64,000 bases of DNA, taken from assembly GCA_963837355.1 (NCBI GenBank), contig CAWIMY010000007.1:1798001-1862000 (forward strand). The letters run 5' to 3'. Source of the stretch: Aureispira sp963837355 (GTDB taxonomy: Bacteria > Bacteroidota > Bacteroidia > Chitinophagales > Saprospiraceae). A program made the translations under genes and the position numbers. This document shows, piece after piece, positions 19,709 to 28,784 of this stretch; within the stretch, counting starts at the first letter, position 1; every line of letters begins with the position of its first letter. The notes under the pieces were generated by a model that did not search any database, was not told the origin of the DNA, and saw only the letters and a program-made list of their open reading frames with translations.

Positions 19709-20407
19709 ATGACTATGATCGTTCGTGCTTTCTTCTTTTTATCTTTTATGGCACTCGCCACGCTTGCTGCCGCACAAGCCCCCCTCACTGATGGGTACAT
19801 CAAATATACAGTGACGATAGACAGCGACTTGCCCGCTGCTGCTTTATTATCTATGGGAACGACTTTAGAAGTCGCTTTCAAAGGTTCTAAAACCAAAGCC
19901 GTCGCCAAAGTGGCAGGCGGAACAAATACGGTAGAAGCCATTGCCGATCACCAGAGCGTGACGGGTCTTTCTTTGGCTGATGTTATGGGAGAGAAAAAGG
20001 CGATTAAACTAGGCCAATCCGATTATCAAAAAGCGAAAGAAAGCATTGAAAAATTGGCCAAGAATCCAATGCGCGTCACCGAATCAACAAAAACCATTGC
20101 GGGGTATACCTGTACAAAGATTTTGATGAAGGACAAACAAACGGGCGCAAATATCATTCTATATGTAACCGATCAGATCAACCCCAAAGGAGACGCGCTT
20201 GCCCAGCAACTTATTGAAGCGGTAAAAGGCTTTCCATTAGGCGTTATAGTACGCCAAGACAATACGACCGTGCGCTTAATGGCGAGTACGGTATCAGCGC
20301 AAACGCCTAGCGATGGGGCATTTGCACAGAAAATCCCTAGCGGATACCAAGTCACTACCGTCAAAGAACTAGAGGCAGATATTCAGCGCCGTGCGCAGCA
20401 ACGATAG
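19709..20407 (+). CDS. Secreted DUF4412-like protein, paralogue 2 of 3
   Basis: A 232-residue protein with a signal peptide (AFFFLSFMALATLAAAQ). It shares with its neighbours the start YIKYTVTIDSDLPAAA, the block KTIAGYTCTKIL, LYVTDQI, and GFPLGVIV. It is the most divergent of the three, lacking the Met-rich character of paralogues 1 and 3. A second ATG six bases downstream could also be the start. Function is unknown. Confidence 0.8.
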   Translation: MTMIVRAFFFLSFMALATLAAAQAPLTDGYIKYTVTIDSDLPAAALLSMGTTLEVAFKGSKTKAVAKVAGGTNTVEAIADHQSVTGLSLADVMGEKKAIKLGQSDYQKAKESIEKLAKNPMRVTESTKTIAGYTCTKILMKDKQTGANIILYVTDQINPKGDALAQQLIEAVKGFPLGVIVRQDNTTVRLMASTVSAQTPSDGAFAQKIPSGYQVTTVKELEADIQRRAQQR

Positions 20408-20471
20408 GCATTCTAGTTGACTAATAACCTTATAACGAGAAATTTACACACCGAACAAAAATAGAACAGTT

Positions 20472-21218
20472 ATGCTAGTTACTAAAAATATTTTCTTGCT
20501 GTTGGCCTTCTGTGTTGGCCTATTAAATTTTGCCAATGCCCAGAGCAAAAAGGCACCAAACTTTCCCGAAGGCGTTATCAAATACAAGATTGAAGTAGAA
20601 GGAATGCCACAGGCGGCTCAATTTACCGATAACTTACTCATCAATGTTTTCTTCAAAGAAAAAGACGCTAAAATCGACTTTGCTATGATGGGAGGCTTGA
20701 TGTCGGTACAATTCATCAACAACCGCTCAGAGGATTTGACGACCATGCTGATGAACATTCCTACTTTCTACGAAAAGACAGCGGTCAACTTTGACAAAGA
20801 CAGCGATTTCATGCAGGAGATTATGAAAATGCAAACCACTAATGCTGCTCCTACCAAAATGCCCGAAATTGAATACAACAAGCGCAAGAAAAAGCGCATT
20901 GCTAAATACGCCTGCCACTTAGCAGAAATGGAAGTAGAAGGCCAAACGGTTAAGTTTTATGTAACCGATAAATTGCGCCCTGAAGCGACCATGATGGAAA
21001 CTCAAAATCTAAAAATGTTGCAAGGGTTTCCTTTGGCAATGGAAATGAATGTACAAGGTATGACCTTGAAAGTGACTGCTATTGAGGTCATCAAACAAGA
21101 TGTCAAAGGGGAAGCGTTCGAAATTCCTGCCTCCTACCAAATGAAGACCTTGGATGAATTTATTGAAGAGGTAAAAGCTAAAACAGGCGGCATGGGAGAA
21201 ACTGGTATTGGCCTCTAA
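20472..21218 (+). CDS. Secreted DUF4412-like protein, paralogue 3 of 3
   Basis: A 248-residue protein with a signal peptide (IFLLLAFCVGLLNFANAQ). The core repeats the family pattern: VIKYKIEVEGMPQAA, KRIAKYACHLAEMEVEG, FYVTDKL and GFPLAMEM, ending with PASYQMKTLDEF. It is rich in Met and Lys. It starts 64 bases after paralogue 2 with no terminator between them, so the two are probably co-transcribed. Confidence 0.8.
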   Translation: MLVTKNIFLLLAFCVGLLNFANAQSKKAPNFPEGVIKYKIEVEGMPQAAQFTDNLLINVFFKEKDAKIDFAMMGGLMSVQFINNRSEDLTTMLMNIPTFYEKTAVNFDKDSDFMQEIMKMQTTNAAPTKMPEIEYNKRKKKRIAKYACHLAEMEVEGQTVKFYVTDKLRPEATMMETQNLKMLQGFPLAMEMNVQGMTLKVTAIEVIKQDVKGEAFEIPASYQMKTLDEFIEEVKAKTGGMGETGIGL

Positions 21219-21250
21219 GCGTTGTTTTGCTCCTTGCAATAGAATAAAAA

Positions 21251-21297
21251 ATCAAAACCCTTGTCAGAACAATTGACGTTCTGACAAGGGTTTTTTT
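21251..21297 (+). terminator. Strong bidirectional intrinsic terminator
   Basis: A perfect 16-bp stem (21255-21270 with 21278-21293), 7-base loop AATTGAC, and seven T on the plus side with A residues on the other. It ends both the paralogue cluster and the convergent minus-strand gene. Confidence 0.93.
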
Positions 21298-21319
21298 ATG
21301 GAAACAAGCAGAGGCGCTG

Positions 21320-22324
21320 TTACTTGGTCTTGAAATTATAAGTACCCGCCAAGCGCCCTTTGTTGTACAATTCTACTAGATAGGTCCCACTGACAAAAGG
21401 AGTGTTGGGAAAGGCATACCACTCTAAGCACAAATTCTTAACACTGGGATTGTAATCAAAAATTTTGCTCGTAGTGTATTGAATGGTGCCGCTACCGTCA
21501 AATAATTCCAATTGTCCAGAGCCTCGACTGTCATCCTTTACCACATTGCCCGTAGGATCTACTAGGCGCAAATGAAAACGGTTAGGCCCCTGCTCGGTGA
21601 CTTCATTTCGGACAATATCAAAACAAATTTCGACCAATTCGGTGCGTTTGGCTACACTGATGCCTTTGCGCTCGCCGTTGTTTTTGAGGCGTAGACCTAC
21701 TGCTTTGACGTTGTTGGCTTGTAAGACAGCTGCCGCGCGGAGGCGTTCTTGCATGGCTTGGTTTTCCTTTTGTAAATCTGCCCCTTGTTGGGAAATGCGT
21801 TTGCGCAAGGCGAGCTCTTGGGCATATTGTTCGTCCAAGTCGCGGCGCTCGCGTTTGAGGCGGCGGTTTTCTTCGCGCAATTCATCCAAATCCAAGGTTT
21901 GTTCAGAGACGTATTGGCGCAGACCCCCCAATTCTTGGCTAAGCGTTTGTAATTTTTCTTGAATGGTTTTGCGGTCTTTTTTATCGCGGCTAGCTTGGTC
22001 AATGAGGCGCTTTATTTTAGAATACTGCTGTTCTAACTCGGCTTCTTTGCGCGCAATTTGGGCATAAAGCTCTTGATTATCTTGCTTATAGATGGCTAAT
22101 TGCTGCTTGAGCTCATGATAAAGCGAGTCTGATTGCGTCCGTGCTTCTGACAAGGTCAACAGTTGTTCGGCCTGTTGGGAATTAGTGCCCCGACTCCAAA
22201 TTAATGCGCTTACTAGTAGTAGAATAACCAGCGCGGCGATGCCTAAGAGTAGTTTTTTAGACGGCCCCTTAGAGGGAGGCGGAGTTTCTTCTGAGGAAGT
22301 AGGAGGAGGAGGTGTATCGCTCAT
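21320..22324 (-). CDS. Membrane-anchored coiled-coil protein of unknown function
   Basis: A 334-residue protein. The first 22 residues are Pro/Ser-rich and cytoplasmic, a single membrane helix covers about 24-44 (LLLGIAALVILLLVSALIW), and a long charged coiled coil runs from about 52 to 205. The C-terminal 130 residues form a compact beta-rich domain (ELVEICFDIVRNEVT, FHLRLVDPTGNVV, GTYLVELYNKGRLAG). The layout suggests a periplasmic rod ending in an immunoglobulin-like head, attached to the inner membrane. I do not recognise a named family. It is probably transcribed alone, ending at the shared terminator. Confidence 0.78.
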   Translation of the reverse strand: MSDTPPPPTSSEETPPPSKGPSKKLLLGIAALVILLLVSALIWSRGTNSQQAEQLLTLSEARTQSDSLYHELKQQLAIYKQDNQELYAQIARKEAELEQQYSKIKRLIDQASRDKKDRKTIQEKLQTLSQELGGLRQYVSEQTLDLDELREENRRLKRERRDLDEQYAQELALRKRISQQGADLQKENQAMQERLRAAAVLQANNVKAVGLRLKNNGERKGISVAKRTELVEICFDIVRNEVTEQGPNRFHLRLVDPTGNVVKDDSRGSGQLELFDGSGTIQYTTSKIFDYNPSVKNLCLEWYAFPNTPFVSGTYLVELYNKGRLAGTYNFKTK

Positions 22325-22484
22325 TGATGGTTGCTTTTTATTAGAATTAGAAGAGGCATTGTGCTATAGAAGAACAAAACCAGCGTCCAATATAAAAAGT
22401 TGTTTTCGCTTGGGTGTATTTTTGGAGGCGATAGTTTTTGGAAGGTTCTTTTTAAGAGGAGTGAAAAAAGCACTCAATAACTAT

Positions 22485-23336
22485 TTACAATACCTGTAAA
22501 ATATCAAAACGCTGTCCGTGAAACAGGACATCATTGCCTTTGATATAGCGGCCAATGTGCTCCAAATTGGGCTGTTGGCGTGCTGTTTCGGCCTCGCCAC
22601 CCGTGTAGCGACTTTTGTCACCTCGACCCAAACTAAATACTTGAATAGTCTGGTTGTCAATGCTATAGCGTCGTACGGTTTGGGGGCTCCACAGGCGAAA
22701 GAAATCCAGTTGGTACTCTTTTTCAAGGTTCTCAAAATCGGTAAATCGAATCGTCGTTTGGTTTTCTACTTTTAAGAGATCCTTTTCCTTGAAGGTAACG
22801 CGGCAGCGTTGGCTGTCGTAACCGCTTTCGGTAGAGCGGGCATAAAAGGCAACGGCTTCCTCGTCCATAAGCAGCTCCATAAATCCACAACTTCGATCAA
22901 AGTGGCAATAACCAACAGATTCTAAACGTGCTTCTTTGAATGCTGCTAAGGCCTTAGCGGCGTCATAGGCTTGCTGAAAAAACGGCTGTAAGGCCACCTC
23001 ATAATCCTCGTCGAGTACATCGACCTGCCCTAAATCTTCCTGTAATGCAAAGGTGTCTGCTTGTTGTATTAAGACCTTAAGGGTACCTTTCCAGCGAACT
23101 TCTAAGGTGCTTTTGCCATTGAGCGCACCACCAGGCACCCCGCCGCCCATGCGCATCATTTGGTTGCTCGGGCTTGTTAGATAACGATCCAATTCTACTT
23201 CTAAAACCAACAAGCGGCCTTGGCTGCTGCCCAATGGAAACAAGCTGTATTGATAGGCGGCACTACAGGCCCAAGCACTCGCTACCGATAGTATTAGAAT
23301 AAAAAAAACACCCAACCAACGTTGTATCAAAATCAT
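22485..23336 (-). CDS. Secreted protein of unknown function
   Basis: A 283-residue protein. ATG 23336 starts a signal peptide (MILIQRWLGVFFILILSVASAWAC); the Cys directly after Ala could make it a lipoprotein. A longer open frame upstream to 23420 has no signal and is less likely to be the start. The mature part has several Cys (one motif GYCHFDRSCGF) and no domain that I know. It lies 160 bases upstream of the coiled-coil gene in the same direction, so the two may be co-transcribed. Confidence 0.7.
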   Translation of the reverse strand: MILIQRWLGVFFILILSVASAWACSAAYQYSLFPLGSSQGRLLVLEVELDRYLTSPSNQMMRMGGGVPGGALNGKSTLEVRWKGTLKVLIQQADTFALQEDLGQVDVLDEDYEVALQPFFQQAYDAAKALAAFKEARLESVGYCHFDRSCGFMELLMDEEAVAFYARSTESGYDSQRCRVTFKEKDLLKVENQTTIRFTDFENLEKEYQLDFFRLWSPQTVRRYSIDNQTIQVFSLGRGDKSRYTGGEAETARQQPNLEHIGRYIKGNDVLFHGQRFDILQVL

Positions 23337-23599
23337 AGCAGAAGAATTAAAATGAAACGCATAAAAGTGGCAGTCCGCTTCTAGCAACACCCTGCTCACA
23401 AAATACGGCATTTCTAACAAGCCGCTGGTATACCCTAAGAAAAAAACAAGGATTTAGAGGCAATAGGATGCGGAATTTTACCCAAAAAAGCAGATATTGG
23501 CAAGGCCAACCAATCAATCTGCCATCTACTTTTTAGCTTTAGACAAAGGCGACTTTTGTCGTCTCTTTTTCACAAAGTTGCGCAAGCAACTTTTATTAA

Positions 23600-24562
23600 A
23601 TGATTGACAACCGCATGCCTACAGACAATATTTTAGTCATCGGCTCTCAGGGGCAGATTGGCACCGTTCTGACCGAAGCTCTACGCGAGCGCTACAGCAT
23701 CCAACAAGTAATTGCCGCCGATATTAACGCTCCTCAGCAAGCGCCCAAAGGGCCTTTTGAACAGCTGGACATCTTAGACGGAGAAGCACTACACCAGTTG
23801 GTTAAAAAACACAAGGTTACTCAAATCTACCACTTGGCAGCGCTCCTGTCAGCCAAAGGTGAACAAAATCCTCGCCAGACTTGGAATGTCAATATGAATG
23901 GCCTATTCAACGTATTGGAAGTTGGTCGACAAGAAGGATTGGATCGCATCTACTTTCCTAGTTCTATTGCTGTATTTGGGGGGCAAACGCCTCGAAAAGC
24001 AACGCCACAATTCACGGTTTTGCAACCCGAGACGATGTACGGCATTACCAAGGAAGTGGGGGAACACCTCTCCCAGTACTACTTCAAAAAGTTTGGGGTG
24101 GATGTTCGTTCACTGCGCTATCCAGGCCTTATTAGTTACCAATCTTTACCAGGTGGAGGGACTACGGATTATGCCGTAGACATTTTCCATAAGGCAGTGG
24201 CAGGCGAAACCTACGAATGTTTCTTGGAGCCCGATACGCTGCTGCCCATGATGTACATGCCCGACGCTATCCGCGCTACGCTAGAACTCATGGAAGCTCC
24301 TGTGGATAAATTGTCTATGCACTATGGGTACAACATTCGCGCCATGAGCTTTTCACCCGAAGAATTAGCCAACGAAATCAAAAAACACTTACCCGATTTC
24401 CAAATCACTTATAAACCCGATTACCGCCAACAGATCGCGGATTCTTGGGTCGAGAGCATGGACGATAGCTATGCGCGCAATGATTGGGGCTGGAGGGAAG
24501 AGTACGATATGGCCGCAATGGTGAAAGATATGTTGCTGCATTTAGGAACGCCCAATGCTTAG
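23600..24562 (+). CDS. L-threonine 3-dehydrogenase, SDR type
   Basis: A 320-residue extended short-chain dehydrogenase. The NAD motif GSQGQIGTVL is near the N-terminus, the catalytic Ser/Tyr/Lys set is in FPSSIAVFG and MYGITKEVGE, and YPGLISYQ with PGGGTTDYAVDIF is characteristic of the short-chain threonine dehydrogenases rather than sugar epimerases. It oxidises L-threonine to 2-amino-3-oxobutanoate. The kbl gene 39 bases downstream encodes the next enzyme, which makes the assignment strong. ATG 23615 (MPTDNILVIG) is an equally good start. Confidence 0.93.
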   Translation: MIDNRMPTDNILVIGSQGQIGTVLTEALRERYSIQQVIAADINAPQQAPKGPFEQLDILDGEALHQLVKKHKVTQIYHLAALLSAKGEQNPRQTWNVNMNGLFNVLEVGRQEGLDRIYFPSSIAVFGGQTPRKATPQFTVLQPETMYGITKEVGEHLSQYYFKKFGVDVRSLRYPGLISYQSLPGGGTTDYAVDIFHKAVAGETYECFLEPDTLLPMMYMPDAIRATLELMEAPVDKLSMHYGYNIRAMSFSPEELANEIKKHLPDFQITYKPDYRQQIADSWVESMDDSYARNDWGWREEYDMAAMVKDMLLHLGTPNA

Positions 24563-24601
24563 ATAAAAAATACTGCTTATCAACCTATAAAAACACACTA
24601 T

Positions 24602-25789
24602 ATGTTTAACGATATACGTTCTTCTTTACAAGAAGAAATCAAAGAAATAAGAGAAGCGGGTCTTTACAAAGAAGAGCGCATTATTGTAACGCCGCAAGCG
24701 GCTGATATTAAAACTCAAAATGGAGGATCGGTACTGAATTTCTGTGCCAACAACTACTTGGGATTATCGTCTCACCCCGATGTCATCGACGCTGCCAAAC
24801 AGGCGATTGATGATCGAGGCTATGGCTTGTCCTCGGTGCGGTTTATCTGCGGAACGCAAGACATTCACAAAGAATTAGAAGCTAAGATTGCGGAGTTTTT
24901 GGGGATGGAAGATTCTATTTTATACGCCGCAGCATTTGATGCGAATGGGGGATTGTTTGAACCCATTTTGGGCAAAGAGGATGCGATTATTTCTGATGCG
25001 CTCAACCACGCGTCTATCATTGATGGCATTCGTTTGTGCAAGGCTGCCCGCTTCCGTTACCAGCACAATGACATGGCCGATTTGGAAAAACAATTGCAGG
25101 AAGCCCAAGGCGCGCGCCGCCGTTTGATTGTCACCGACGGTTCCTTTTCTATGGATGGCACGATTGCCCAATTGGACAAAATTTGTGACCTCGCCGATAA
25201 GTACAACGCAATGGTCATGGTCGATGAGTGCCATTCGACGGGTTTTATAGGTAAAACGGGACGTGGTGTACACGAACACCACAACGTCATGGATCGCGTA
25301 GACATCATTACAGGTACCTTAGGCAAAGCCTTAGGCGGTGCTTCTGGTGGGTTTACCGCCGCGCGTAAAGAGATTGTAGAAATGCTCCGTCAACGCTCTC
25401 GCCCTTATTTGTTCTCCAATACCGTAGCGCCTTCTATCGTCGGGGCTTCTATCAAGGTGTTGGATTTGTTGAGCGAAAGCACCGAGCTCCGCGATAAATT
25501 GGAAGAAAATACGACCTACTTCCGTGAAAAAATGACTGCGGCTGGCTTTGATATTATTCCAGGTACGCATCCCATTGTTCCTATTATGTTGTACGATGCC
25601 GTCTTGTCGCAAAAAATGGCCGAGCAGCTTTTGGACGAAGGGATTTATGTCATCGGTTTTTACTATCCTGTCGTGCCCAAAGGCAAGGCGCGTATTCGCG
25701 TGCAGTTGTCGGCTGGACATACCCGCGCGCATTTAGACCAAGCCATTGCGGCTTTTATCAAAGTGGGTAAGAATTTGGGCGTGGTATAG
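24602..25789 (+). CDS. kbl: Glycine C-acetyltransferase (2-amino-3-ketobutyrate CoA ligase)
   Basis: A 395-residue PLP enzyme of the alpha-oxoamine synthase family. Visible motifs are NNYLGLSSHP, the FDANGG segment, DECHSTGFIG (Asp and His that hold the PLP ring), and the Schiff-base Lys in TGTLGKALGGASGG. It splits 2-amino-3-oxobutanoate with CoA into glycine and acetyl-CoA, completing threonine breakdown begun by the upstream dehydrogenase. The two genes are an operon with its own terminator. Confidence 0.96.
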   Translation: MFNDIRSSLQEEIKEIREAGLYKEERIIVTPQAADIKTQNGGSVLNFCANNYLGLSSHPDVIDAAKQAIDDRGYGLSSVRFICGTQDIHKELEAKIAEFLGMEDSILYAAAFDANGGLFEPILGKEDAIISDALNHASIIDGIRLCKAARFRYQHNDMADLEKQLQEAQGARRRLIVTDGSFSMDGTIAQLDKICDLADKYNAMVMVDECHSTGFIGKTGRGVHEHHNVMDRVDIITGTLGKALGGASGGFTAARKEIVEMLRQRSRPYLFSNTVAPSIVGASIKVLDLLSESTELRDKLEENTTYFREKMTAAGFDIIPGTHPIVPIMLYDAVLSQKMAEQLLDEGIYVIGFYYPVVPKGKARIRVQLSAGHTRAHLDQAIAAFIKVGKNLGVV

Positions 25790-25852
25790 GAATATATCCT
25801 ACCTCGTCTAATTTTTTTAGTCGTATGCAGAAGGCGTTAAGAAAAAAGTATC

Positions 25853-25890
25853 AAGACAATCCTAGCTAATTTTAGGGTTGTCTTTTTTTT
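25853..25890 (+). terminator. Intrinsic terminator after kbl
   Basis: A 12-bp stem with one G-U pair (AAGACAATCCTA at 25853-25864, TAGGGTTGTCTT at 25873-25884) followed by a run of T. Confidence 0.9.
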
Positions 25891-26002
25891 AATCTCCTGC
25901 CATACTGTTTAGTGCTACGCATACAAGTCCATATGCTACAGGGAGTAACGGAAACAGTCGTTTATTTAGAGAGGTTATAAGGTTTATTTAGTAAGGCTAC
26001 AA

Positions 26003-26033
26003 TAAAAAAGCAGCCACTCGTTAGAATGGCTGC
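26003..26033 (-). terminator. Intrinsic terminator after the sbtA-sbtB-DUF2490 operon
   Basis: Read on the minus strand: a 10-bp stem with one G-U pair (GCAGCCATTC, loop TAAC, GAGTGGCTGC) and six T. It lies 16 bases after the DUF2490 stop codon. Confidence 0.9.
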
Positions 26034-26048
26034 GGGAGTTGGAGGTAC

Positions 26049-26807
26049 TTATAAAGAGGATTTGTTGGGCTTAGTAATAAACGTTTGCAAGCTCAATTGA
26101 GCCGTATGGTGTTGCTCAAAGAGCGTATCGCTGTGTTTAATGTATTGATGCAAATAGCTCAAAGCAATTTTTACCTGCTTATTGATCGTATAACTAGCGC
26201 CCACACTAAACCAATTTCGATCAAAAGAAATTTCGCCTACGCGTTCGGAAGTTCTTATCCAAAATTCATCAAAGACTTGCACCGACCACCGTTCTGTTAT
26301 AGGAATTTGAACCTGGAAACGGTATCGAAAGCGGTTGCCGTACTGTACTTTTTTGAAGTTATAACGTTCCTCCACAAGATCCCAAGTACTTTGAAAACGC
26401 TGTTCTAAACGCAACCGATGCGTTATTTTAACACGGTTGATCGGTTGCACCAATTTTAACTGTATCCAACTGTTGTGTTCCGTTCTGTCTGCCGCAAGAG
26501 GAAGTTCTCCGTAAGGAAAGGTATGAACGTAGCTGTACCCCGCTGCAAAATACACTTGTTCTCGGTATTGGTACTGAAAAGAAGGCCGAAAAAGTAGCTG
26601 CTCGGGCTGTTGAAAATAGTTATCAAACCGCGCATGAACTTCAGTGTTAAAACTCCACTTTTGGTGAAACTGATACTGGTTTTGCCAAAATAACCAAACG
26701 TCGGGTTTGCCATAGATTTGTTGCGCGGAAAGTGACCTAGGCGCTAGCAAAACATACAAGAAGCAAAGAAGGAGCAAGGCAATTAAATGCTTGTTATTCA
26801 TTGACAT
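26049..26807 (-). CDS. DUF2490-family outer-membrane protein
   Basis: A 252-residue protein with a signal peptide (LIALLLLCFLYVLLAPRSLSAQQ) and a series of alternating amphipathic strands (QYQFHQKWSFNTEVHARF, FRPSFQYQYREQVYFAAGY, RYRFQVQIPITERWSVQVF) ending in an aromatic-rich strand, the pattern of a small outer-membrane beta-barrel of the DUF2490 family. Its start codon overlaps the end of the PII-like gene by 14 bases, so it belongs to the bicarbonate transport operon and may be a porin-like partner. ATG 26807 or 26801 both fit. Function is inferred from context. Confidence 0.82.
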   Translation of the reverse strand: MSMNNKHLIALLLLCFLYVLLAPRSLSAQQIYGKPDVWLFWQNQYQFHQKWSFNTEVHARFDNYFQQPEQLLFRPSFQYQYREQVYFAAGYSYVHTFPYGELPLAADRTEHNSWIQLKLVQPINRVKITHRLRLEQRFQSTWDLVEERYNFKKVQYGNRFRYRFQVQIPITERWSVQVFDEFWIRTSERVGEISFDRNWFSVGASYTINKQVKIALSYLHQYIKHSDTLFEQHHTAQLSLQTFITKPNKSSL

Positions 26808-27114
26808 GGGATGTTTGTAAACCACTAGCATAAGTGATTGGGTAAACAATTAACACGCCGCCTCGCTTCTTTAGAAAAGTTGCTGTGGTGTCAATTATCG
26901 TCTTCGTAATCTCGTCCGTAGTGATGGTAAACAATAAGGAATTGTGCGTAGTAGGTAACAAGCCATCCTGCTGTTGTTCCCCTTTGTTGGGCCCTTTGCT
27001 TTTCTCAATAGGAAGCACGGTATAACCCGTAATACCCAAAACCTCTAAGCGTTCGATTAACAAATCTAGATGAATATCGGAAATGATGATTTCTAATTTA
27101 TTATAAATAATCAT
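26794..27114 (-). CDS. sbtB: PII-like signalling protein, SbtB type
   Basis: A 106-residue protein of ferredoxin-like PII fold: N-terminal strand NKLEIIISDIHLDLLIERL, then GITGYTVLPIEKSKG, a loop region corresponding to the T-loop, and the C-terminal TFLKKRGGVLIVYPITYA. Its pairing with an SbtA transporter gene 40 bases upstream identifies it as an SbtB-like protein, which in cyanobacteria binds adenyl nucleotides and gates SbtA. The Cys-rich C-terminal redox loop of some cyanobacterial SbtB proteins is absent. ATG 27114 is chosen because the longer upstream frame overlaps sbtA and lacks similarity. Confidence 0.88.
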   Translation of the reverse strand: MIIYNKLEIIISDIHLDLLIERLEVLGITGYTVLPIEKSKGPNKGEQQQDGLLPTTHNSLLFTITTDEITKTIIDTTATFLKKRGGVLIVYPITYASGLQTSHVNE

Positions 27115-27154
27115 AATTTTTGTTTTTAATAAATGATAAAATACGCAGCGGGTT

Positions 27155-28141
27155 TTACCAAAGTGTTTGAATGATGTAATAGTAGGTAGGAATTCCAATA
27201 GCGATATTAAACGTAAAGGTAATACCAAGTGTCATCGGCAACATAATACTCATATTGGCTTCTGGAACTGCCAAACGCATGGCGGCAGGTACCGCAATAT
27301 AAGAAGCACTGGCCAAGAGAACGGTTTGTAGCAACGTATCGCCGACCGAGTATTCTAAGGCATAACAAAGGGCAATACTAATCGAGGCAGCTACCAAAGG
27401 AAACAGCAACCCAAAAGCTAAGGCAAAGCTCGCGTTGTTCTTCAATTCCTTCATACGGCGCGCCGCAATCAACCCCATATCCAGCATATAAAGAGACAAC
27501 ATCCCTACAAAAATATCACTGACAAAGGGGGTCAATTCGTCTTTGCCACTCGTGCCGACCAAATAACCGATGACCATACTACCAATCAGCAAAAATACCG
27601 AACCATTAAAAAAGGCTTCACGAATAATGTGGCCATAACCCGTACTAGTTTGCCCTTCCAAGTCCTCGATCTCCTTGGGCGATTTATTCATGTTGATGAT
27701 AATTAAGCCTGCGATAATGGCAGGCGATTCCATCAAGGCCATCCCCGCTACCATATATCCCCCAAAACTAATGTTTTGTGTTTCCAGAAAAGACGTAGCG
27801 GTGGCAAACGTTACCGCAGAAATAGAACCGTAGGCAGCGGCTACTGATCCTGCATCCGCATTAGAAAATTTTCTTCTTAGGACATAATACGTGATAAAAG
27901 GAAAACAGAAAGAAGCCAATACACAAACCAGCATGACGGTTATTACTTGCAGGGTAAACCCACTCTCATACAAGTGTTCGCCCCCCTTGATACCAATATC
28001 AAACAACAAATAAATACCCAAAAACTTACTAATCGCCACAGGGATTTCTAAATCGGACTTAACAGCAACCGCCAATACACCCAAGAAGAAAAACAATACA
28101 GGGGCGTGGCTAAAATTCTCTAAAATAGTTTGAAAATTCAT
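27155..28141 (-). CDS. sbtA: Sodium-dependent bicarbonate transporter, SbtA family
   Basis: A 328-residue integral membrane protein with about ten helices. The SbtA signatures are visible: LFDIGIKGGEHL near the N-terminus, AAYGSISAVTFATA, and VPAAMRLAVPEANM followed by PMTLGITFTFNI. The family imports bicarbonate with sodium. ATG 28141 gives the proper membrane start; the frame upstream to 28330 looks like untranslated leader. In a heterotroph the imported bicarbonate would feed anaplerotic or biotin-dependent carboxylases. The SbtB-like gene follows, then the DUF2490 gene, and one terminator ends all three. Confidence 0.92.
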   Translation of the reverse strand: MNFQTILENFSHAPVLFFFLGVLAVAVKSDLEIPVAISKFLGIYLLFDIGIKGGEHLYESGFTLQVITVMLVCVLASFCFPFITYYVLRRKFSNADAGSVAAAYGSISAVTFATATSFLETQNISFGGYMVAGMALMESPAIIAGLIIINMNKSPKEIEDLEGQTSTGYGHIIREAFFNGSVFLLIGSMVIGYLVGTSGKDELTPFVSDIFVGMLSLYMLDMGLIAARRMKELKNNASFALAFGLLFPLVAASISIALCYALEYSVGDTLLQTVLLASASYIAVPAAMRLAVPEANMSIMLPMTLGITFTFNIAIGIPTYYYIIQTLW

Positions 28142-28357
28142 ATCGAAATATAGGAAAATGGAGCAAGGAGAAACCTTGCCAATGGAATAAAAAGATGGAT
28201 AAAGCAGCGGATTCTTAGCAAGAAGAACACGCGTTGCAACACAGGGCCTTGCTATCGGAGCAGTCTGAGACTTTCCAAAAACAGCACAGCAAGGCACCGC
28301 CTCGACTTCAAGAGAAGGAGGCAGAAACATACAAAAGAGGTTTAAGTGCTCTTAAAC

Positions 28358-28723
28358 CTACGCGTCGCAGTAATCCAGTAGGAGCTGTTGATACAGCAGA
28401 TAGAAGGGTAAGGCTGGTGGGACATCAAAGGAAGCTACTCCTGTAGCTATAGCATTGCTATCATTTTGCCCTAAAAAAGAAAACAGCTTACTGGAAGTCC
28501 AGTAAACTGTTTTTATCAATGCTTGTTTATTATCGTCGTCTCCATCGCCATAAGCGTAATTGGTGGAGTTGGTTTGTTCTTCGTCTCCTTCTACAAATTC
28601 TTCTTCTACCTCTACCACTTCTTTCCAGTAGTAGTTGGCAGGAGTCAACAGGCTAATACTTGTCAATAGACAGAGGAGCAAGAGCCCGTAGCGAAGGGTG
28701 ATATGTAATGGTTTTGTTTGCAC
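28358..28723 (-). CDS. Small acidic secreted protein of unknown function
   Basis: A 121-residue protein with an N-terminal hydrophobic segment (YGLLLLCLLTSISLLTP) and a strongly acidic middle (VVEVEEEFVEGDEEQ, YGDGDDDNKQ). It may be exported. I recognise no family. It could be translated alone, since 220 bases separate it from sbtA. Confidence 0.6.
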   Translation of the reverse strand: MQTKPLHITLRYGLLLLCLLTSISLLTPANYYWKEVVEVEEEFVEGDEEQTNSTNYAYGDGDDDNKQALIKTVYWTSSKLFSFLGQNDSNAIATGVASFDVPPALPFYLLYQQLLLDYCDA

Positions 28724-28784
28724 GGTTCAAATGTATTTCATTCGCTATAGAAATGCAAGCTTTTTGTCAATTTTTGTTGAAAAA

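Noticed and set aside
28234..28446. 70-codon plus-strand frame overlapping the sbtA leader
   Set aside because: Low-complexity, Arg/Gln-rich product overlapping a better-supported minus-strand gene.
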